In this document: positions 59,757 to 64,000 of the stretch, in pieces | Layout of the letters: each line of letters opens with the position of its first letter | Position numbering within the stretch: position 1 is the first letter of the stretch | Assembly: GCF_002161355.1 (NCBI RefSeq) | Contig: NZ_NFHL01000001.1 | Coordinates: 310,001-374,000, forward strand | Direction: 5' to 3' | From: Lachnoclostridium sp. An76 | GTDB lineage: Bacteria > Bacillota > Clostridia > Lachnospirales > Lachnospiraceae | DNA: 64,000 nt | Program-made: the position numbers and the translations under genes | The notes under the pieces: model-generated | Database searches by the model: none | Seen by the model: only the letters and a program-made list of their open reading frames with translations | Told to the model about the DNA's origin: nothing

Positions 59757-61145
59757 TCACTCTGAGAGAGTAATGTAATTCCTCGTAGTGGCTTCTGTCG
59801 TTTTTCCGTTATTATCGTTCACCAGGACCGCCATAAAGATCGTCTGGGCATTCTCCGGCATCATGACCGGACCGGTATACCGGGTCGATGAAGCAGTCGG
59901 AGTTGTACCGTCCATCGTATAGTAAGCCGTATAACCGTCCGGGACCGTGATCGTGATCTGCTGGGGCTGGCTGTACTGCCCCGTAGACGGTGTTACAGCA
60001 GGGGCATCTACGATCGGGAACTGGATCACATATGTGCCGGAAGACACCACGCTGGGGATCCCCCTGGCATTCACAGCGACTGCGCGGATCTCGAACTCAC
60101 CCTCATCCTGCAGCAGGATCGGCTCCGTATATTTTGTGCCGCTCTCTGCCGACGGATCTGAGCCGTCCAGTGTGTAATAAATATCTCCTCCCGTCTCTGA
60201 GGTGAGCGTGATCTCCTGTACTTCTTCAAAGGTTCCCTCTTCCGGGCTGAATTCCGGCGCGGAAGAAATATAGTCTGCCACTGCATCGAGCACTGTCTCG
60301 TCTTCACAATCCTGGAGCAGCTCAGAAATCTTTGCAGCCTGTTCCGTATCCATATAGAAATCGATCGCAGCCTGATATAGTTTCACGTTCGACGGCTGGG
60401 TCTGGATCGCGTCCTGGAACACCTCTTCCGCACTGTCCAGGTCATCCTGGTCGATATAGATCTCCGCCTGTCCGACATAAGCTTCCGGGCGGGATTTATC
60501 CTTTATGATCGCCCGCTCAAAATACCGTTCCGCCGCAGTATAGTCCCGGCTCTGGATCGCATTGTAACCCTTCCGGATCATTCCGGTATACGAATTCTGA
60601 TACACAATGACCACACCGGCAACGATCAGGGCAAGGATCACAAACAGAGTGATCAGAAGATTCCTCCGCTTTCTCTTCGCCGCCTCGAGCCGCTTCTGCT
60701 GCCGCTGCCGCTTTAACTCCGCTGTGTTCTGGCGGGAACGGCGCAGATCATCTGTATTCTGGCGGGAACGGCGCATCTCGCCTGTCCCCTGTCTCGGTTG
60801 CTGGGCGTTTCCGTCAGTCTGCCGCTGCCTGCGCAGCTCGTCTGTGTTCCTGCGCCCCGGGTCTGTCTGCCGTCCCCCGTATCTCCGGTCCTTCCGGATC
60901 CGGTCCATCTCGTCCTGGCTGAGCACGCGGGTCGCGTTTACATTCTGGTCTCTGCCGCCTCTTCTGTACCGTCTGATGTCATCCGTCTGTATCTGCCTGG
61001 TCGCGCCTTCTACAGACCCCTTTACTTCCCTTGCAAGGACATCATCCAGGGGATTATAGTCCGGCACGATCTGGACCTCCGCACCGCACCGGGGACATAC
61101 CATCTGATCATCGGGGATAGCTGCTCCGCAATGTCTGCATATCAT
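59757..61145 (-). CDS. Zinc-ribbon, transmembrane, TPR and chitobiase-C-terminal-domain protein
   Basis: This 462-residue protein starts with a zinc ribbon (C3, C6, C17, C20). A long basic, Gln- and Arg-rich linker contains repeats such as RRSRQNTDDL and RRSRQNTAEL. One transmembrane helix follows near 163-183 (LLITLFVILALIVAGVVIVY), then TPR-like helices (YNAIQSRDYTAAERYFERAI), then two beta-domains like the chitobiase/beta-hexosaminidase C-terminal domain (ITLTSETGGDIYYTLDGSDP and ITITVPDGYTAYYTMDGTTP). The cytosolic zinc ribbon and outside repeats suggest a membrane-spanning scaffold or sensor; function unknown. Its start overlaps the folD stop as ATGA. Confidence 0.88.
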   Translation of the reverse strand: MICRHCGAAIPDDQMVCPRCGAEVQIVPDYNPLDDVLAREVKGSVEGATRQIQTDDIRRYRRGGRDQNVNATRVLSQDEMDRIRKDRRYGGRQTDPGRRNTDELRRQRQTDGNAQQPRQGTGEMRRSRQNTDDLRRSRQNTAELKRQRQQKRLEAAKRKRRNLLITLFVILALIVAGVVIVYQNSYTGMIRKGYNAIQSRDYTAAERYFERAIIKDKSRPEAYVGQAEIYIDQDDLDSAEEVFQDAIQTQPSNVKLYQAAIDFYMDTEQAAKISELLQDCEDETVLDAVADYISSAPEFSPEEGTFEEVQEITLTSETGGDIYYTLDGSDPSAESGTKYTEPILLQDEGEFEIRAVAVNARGIPSVVSSGTYVIQFPIVDAPAVTPSTGQYSQPQQITITVPDGYTAYYTMDGTTPTASSTRYTGPVMMPENAQTIFMAVLVNDNNGKTTEATTRNYITLSE

Positions 61146-61996
61146 GGTCTTTCCTCCTGAGTACGGATCGTCTCCACACAGTTATTCATCAGCATGGCGA
61201 TCGTCATGGGGCCGACTCCTCCCGGCACAGGAGTGATCGCGGATGTAACGGATTCCACATCTGCGAAATCCACATCTCCGCAGAGATGGTTCTGCGCATC
61301 CCTGTGCATGCCCACATCAATGACGACCGCGCCTTCTTTTACATAGTCTTTCGTGATAAACCGCTCTTTCCCGATCGCCACGATCAGGATATCCGCACGG
61401 CGTGTAACCTCTTTCAGATCTCTGGTGCGGGAGTGCGCCACAGTCACGGTCCCGTTTTCACGGAGCAGGAGCGCTGCCATCGGTTTCCCTACGATATTGC
61501 TTCTCCCGATGACCACGCATTCTTTCCCTTCTATGGAGATCCCGGATCTTTTCAAAAGCTGGATGATCCCGGCCGGTGTGCAGGACAGGAACCCTTTCTC
61601 GCCGATCCAGAGCCTTCCCACGCTTACCGGGTGGAACCCATCCACATCTTTGTCCGGCGAAATGGTCCGGATGATCCGGTCCTCATCGATCTGTGCCGGA
61701 AGAGGGAGCTGGACGAGGATCCCGTTTACACTGTCATCCTCATTTAACTCCTCTACCAGGCGGACGAGTTCCTCTTCTGTCGTCTCCTCCGGAAGCTCAT
61801 ACGACCTGGATCCAATGCCGATGTAGGCACACGCCTTTTTCTTATTATTTACATAGACAGAAGAGGCGGGGTCGTTCCCCACCTGGATGACTGCAAGGCA
61901 GGCATGCCTGCCCTTTGCCGCCAGCTCCGTCACTTCTGCTTTTAATTCATCCTTGATCTGCTGTGAAATCTTTTTTCCATCGATTATCTGTGGCAT
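61142..61996 (-). CDS. folD: Methylenetetrahydrofolate dehydrogenase/cyclohydrolase
   Basis: This 284-residue bifunctional enzyme interconverts methylene- and formyl-tetrahydrofolate. The first signature (SSVYVNNKKKACAYIGI, with the catalytic lysine), GILVQLPLPAQID and DVDGFHPVSVGRLW are all present; VVIGRSNIVGKPMAALLL near 166-183 binds NADP; the end has TPVPGGVGPMTIAML. It lies 20 bases after fhs, so the two act in sequence in one-carbon metabolism. Confidence 0.97.
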   Translation of the reverse strand: MPQIIDGKKISQQIKDELKAEVTELAAKGRHACLAVIQVGNDPASSVYVNNKKKACAYIGIGSRSYELPEETTEEELVRLVEELNEDDSVNGILVQLPLPAQIDEDRIIRTISPDKDVDGFHPVSVGRLWIGEKGFLSCTPAGIIQLLKRSGISIEGKECVVIGRSNIVGKPMAALLLRENGTVTVAHSRTRDLKEVTRRADILIVAIGKERFITKDYVKEGAVVIDVGMHRDAQNHLCGDVDFADVESVTSAITPVPGGVGPMTIAMLMNNCVETIRTQEERP

Positions 61997-62016
61997 CTGT
62001 ATCTCCCCTTTATCGT

Positions 62017-63687
62017 TTAAAACAGCCCTGTGATCTTTCCGTCATCTGTCACATCGATCCCGTTCGCCGCAGGTACTTTCGGAAGTCCCGGCATTGTCAT
62101 GATCGCGCCTGTAAGAGCGACCACAAACCCGGCCCCGGCATTTACATACACTTCACGGATATGGATGTCAAACCCTTCCGGCCTTCCCAGTTTCTTCGCA
62201 TCGTCTGACAGAGAATACTGGTTCTTTGCCATACAGACCGGGACATTGCCAAACCCGAGGGATTCGATCTTTGCGATCTGTTTTTCCGCCGCCGGTTCAT
62301 AGACAACGCCTTTTGCTCCGTAGATCTCTTTTGCCACAGTCTCGATCTTCTCTTTGATCGGCAGATCGTCTGCGTAAAGTGTATGGAACTCTGACGCCTT
62401 CCTCTCAAGCGTCTCAAGCACCTTCTCAGCAAGGGCGATACCGCCCTCTCCGCCTTTTTCCCACACTTCCGAAAGTGCAAACTCACACCCGCGCTCTTCG
62501 CAGAACCTGCGGATAAATTCATTTTCCGCCTCTGTATCCGTGACAAAGGAATTCAGAGTTACGATCACAGGGACTCCGTACTTCTGTATATTCTCAATAT
62601 GTTTCTCAAGATTTGCGATCCCTTTTGCAAGGGCGTCCAGATTTTCTTCCGCAAGATCAGCCTTTGCAACGCCTCCATTATACTTCAAAGCGCGCACAGT
62701 TGCAACCAGTACCACGGCATTCGGTTTCAGCCCTGCCATGCGGCACTTGATGTCAAAGAATTTTTCTGCGCCCAGGTCCGCCCCGAATCCGGCTTCCGTG
62801 ATGGCGATATCACTCAGTTTGAGAGCCATCTTCGTCGCCCGCACGCTGTTGCATCCGTGGGCGATATTGGCGAAGGGGCCGCCGTGCACGAGCGCCGGTG
62901 TGTGCTCCAGCGTCTGGATAAGATTCGGTTTCACAGCGTCCTTTAAGAGCGCTGCCATAGCGCCTGTCGCTTTCAGGTCATCCGCTGTCACCGGCTCTCC
63001 GTCGAAGTTGTACGCGACAATGATCTTCCCCAGTCTCTTCTTCAGGTCAGCCAGGTCATCTGCCAGGCAGAGGATCGCCATGATCTCGGATGCGACAGTG
63101 ATCACGAAATGATCCTCTCTTACCATGCCATCCATTTTATTTCCCAGGCCCACGACAATATTCCTGAGGACGCGGTCATTCATATCCAGGCAGCGTTTCC
63201 AGACAACCTGCCTCGGATCGATGCCGAGACTGTTGCCCTGCTGGATATGGTTGTCAAGCATTGCCGCGAGAAGATTGTTTGCAGAGGTGATCGCATGGAA
63301 ATCTCCTGTAAAATGGAGATTGAGGTCCTCCATGGGGACTACCTGCGCGTAGCCGCCGCCGGCAGCGCCGCCCTTGATCCCGAAGCACGGTCCGAGAGAA
63401 GGCTCTCTCAGGGCAAGCATTGCATTTTTCCCGAGCTTTGCCATCGCCTGGCCCAGCCCGATCGAGGTCGTTGTCTTTCCCTCCCCGGCAGGCGTCGGGT
63501 TGATCGCAGTCACAAGGACAAGCTTCCCGTCCTCCCTGTCTTTGATCCGGTCCCAGAGTTCATCGGAAAGCTTTGCCTTATATTTCCCGTAAAACTCCAG
63601 TTCATCTTCCATGATACCCGCACGCGCCGCCACGTCCCGGATATGTTCCATTTTTGCTTCCTGAGCGATCTGAATGTCTGTCTTCAT
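62017..63687 (-). CDS. fhs: Formate-tetrahydrofolate ligase
   Basis: This 556-residue enzyme activates formate onto tetrahydrofolate with [23 protein letters not shown] near 63-82 is the nucleotide loop; [20 protein letters not shown] and [18 protein letters not shown] are conserved. The ATG at 63687 has GAGGAGG upstream; a longer frame to 63723 is not supported. It feeds folD in the methyl branch of one-carbon metabolism. Other acetogenesis genes are not in this window, so acetogenesis cannot be concluded. Confidence 0.98.
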   Translation of the reverse strand: MKTDIQIAQEAKMEHIRDVAARAGIMEDELEFYGKYKAKLSDELWDRIKDREDGKLVLVTAINPTPAGEGKTTTSIGLGQAMAKLGKNAMLALREPSLGPCFGIKGGAAGGGYAQVVPMEDLNLHFTGDFHAITSANNLLAAMLDNHIQQGNSLGIDPRQVVWKRCLDMNDRVLRNIVVGLGNKMDGMVREDHFVITVASEIMAILCLADDLADLKKRLGKIIVAYNFDGEPVTADDLKATGAMAALLKDAVKPNLIQTLEHTPALVHGGPFANIAHGCNSVRATKMALKLSDIAITEAGFGADLGAEKFFDIKCRMAGLKPNAVVLVATVRALKYNGGVAKADLAEENLDALAKGIANLEKHIENIQKYGVPVIVTLNSFVTDTEAENEFIRRFCEERGCEFALSEVWEKGGEGGIALAEKVLETLERKASEFHTLYADDLPIKEKIETVAKEIYGAKGVVYEPAAEKQIAKIESLGFGNVPVCMAKNQYSLSDDAKKLGRPEGFDIHIREVYVNAGAGFVVALTGAIMTMPGLPKVPAANGIDVTDDGKITGLF

Positions 63688-63745
63688 TTTTTTCCTCCTC
63701 TGCGCCTTTCTTCTGTGCATCAATTTATCCTATGACGCTGTGTAT

Positions 63746-64000
63746 TTACTGGTTCTGAAGATACTCTTCAAATTCTTCCTTTGTCATCAGTACTTTTCTG
63801 GGCTTTGTGCCCTCCTCCGGGCCTACCACTCCCGCTTCTGCAAGCTGGTCCATGATACGCGCCGCGCGGTTGAACCCGATCTTGAACATCCTCTGGAGCA
63901 TGCCGATGGACGCCTTTTCCTTGTCAATGATCAGTTTCCCCGCATCAACAAAATATGTATCTCTGTCATCGCCGGCTTCGGACGGCGCTGCCGCCCCATC
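63746..64000 (-). CDS. ftsK: FtsK/SpoIIIE DNA translocase, C-terminal gamma domain (partial)
   Basis: Only the last 84 residues are visible, ending TAA at 63746. ASIGMLQRMFKIGFNRAARI and MDQLAEAGVVGPEEGTKPRK are the winged-helix gamma domain that reads KOPS-like polar sequences. The ATPase body lies beyond the right edge. The gene precedes fhs by 58 bases. SpoIIIE is an alternative name in spore formers. Confidence 0.9.
   Translation of the reverse strand, partial: DGAAAPSEAGDDRDTYFVDAGKLIIDKEKASIGMLQRMFKIGFNRAARIMDQLAEAGVVGPEEGTKPRKVLMTKEEFEEYLQNQ

Noticed and set aside
62017-63687. Acetogenesis (Wood-Ljungdahl) gene cluster
   Set aside because: fhs and folD alone are common in non-acetogens; no CO dehydrogenase or corrinoid genes are in the window.

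Overview
The window looks like a chromosome segment of a spore-forming, fermentative gut Firmicute of the family Lachnospiraceae. Evidence: a SpoIVA homologue; the pta-ackA-yceD-rpmF and plsX-acpP-rnc-smc-ftsY gene order; formate-tetrahydrofolate ligase with FolD; an NfnAB-type electron-bifurcating pair; an iron-dependent alcohol dehydrogenase; the GGGtGRT protein paired with a NifU-like scaffold; RqcH; strong Shine-Dalgarno sites; and medium GC. The family is an inference from protein content; genus and species cannot be read from the sequence. Nearly all genes lie on the minus strand. No rRNA or tRNA gene was seen.

Region 1-8943 is the most interesting accessory block: seven tightly packed minus-strand genes. 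In transcription order they encode a membrane protein with RCK/TrkA-like Rossmann regions and a C-terminal RyR domain, an M48 zinc peptidase with a zinc ribbon, an 85-residue helical protein, a zinc-ribbon protein, a stand-alone RyR-domain protein, a TIR-transmembrane-repeat-PDZ protein, and a second TIR-transmembrane-repeat protein that runs off the left edge. Overlapping stops and starts indicate one operon. This could be an undescribed signalling or defence system.

Region 9098-10967 is a decaying two-component/ABC-transporter locus: a response regulator with an internal deletion, a frameshifted histidine kinase and a frameshifted permease. Region 11087-17986 holds a flippase-like protein, a permuted papain-fold protein, a GT2 glycosyltransferase whose 3' end is tandemly repeated, small membrane proteins, a tyrosine recombinase lacking both conserved histidines, an ECF S component and a flavodoxin-like protein.

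From 18103 on the content is mostly housekeeping: GGGtGRT and NifU-like proteins, VOC protein, pgsA-rimO-rpoZ-gmk-yicC, a 1777-residue sortase-anchored phosphoesterase, rqcH, spoIVA, gpsA-plsY-der-DUF512, prs, ilvA, ftsY-smc-rnc, acpP-plsX, rpmF-yceD, ackA-pta, mgtE, tmcAL, an AlkD-like protein, nfnAB, alcohol dehydrogenase, folD, fhs and the 3' end of ftsK.

Three convergent gene pairs (rqcH/spoIVA, prs/DUF1653, tmcAL/alkD) are each separated by a member of one long nested-palindrome repeat family that begins and ends at the two stop codons. Other non-coding structures include a duplicated extended -10 promoter module before rqcH, a three-way-junction palindrome near 59.6 kb and a Rex-like operator at the alcohol dehydrogenase promoter.
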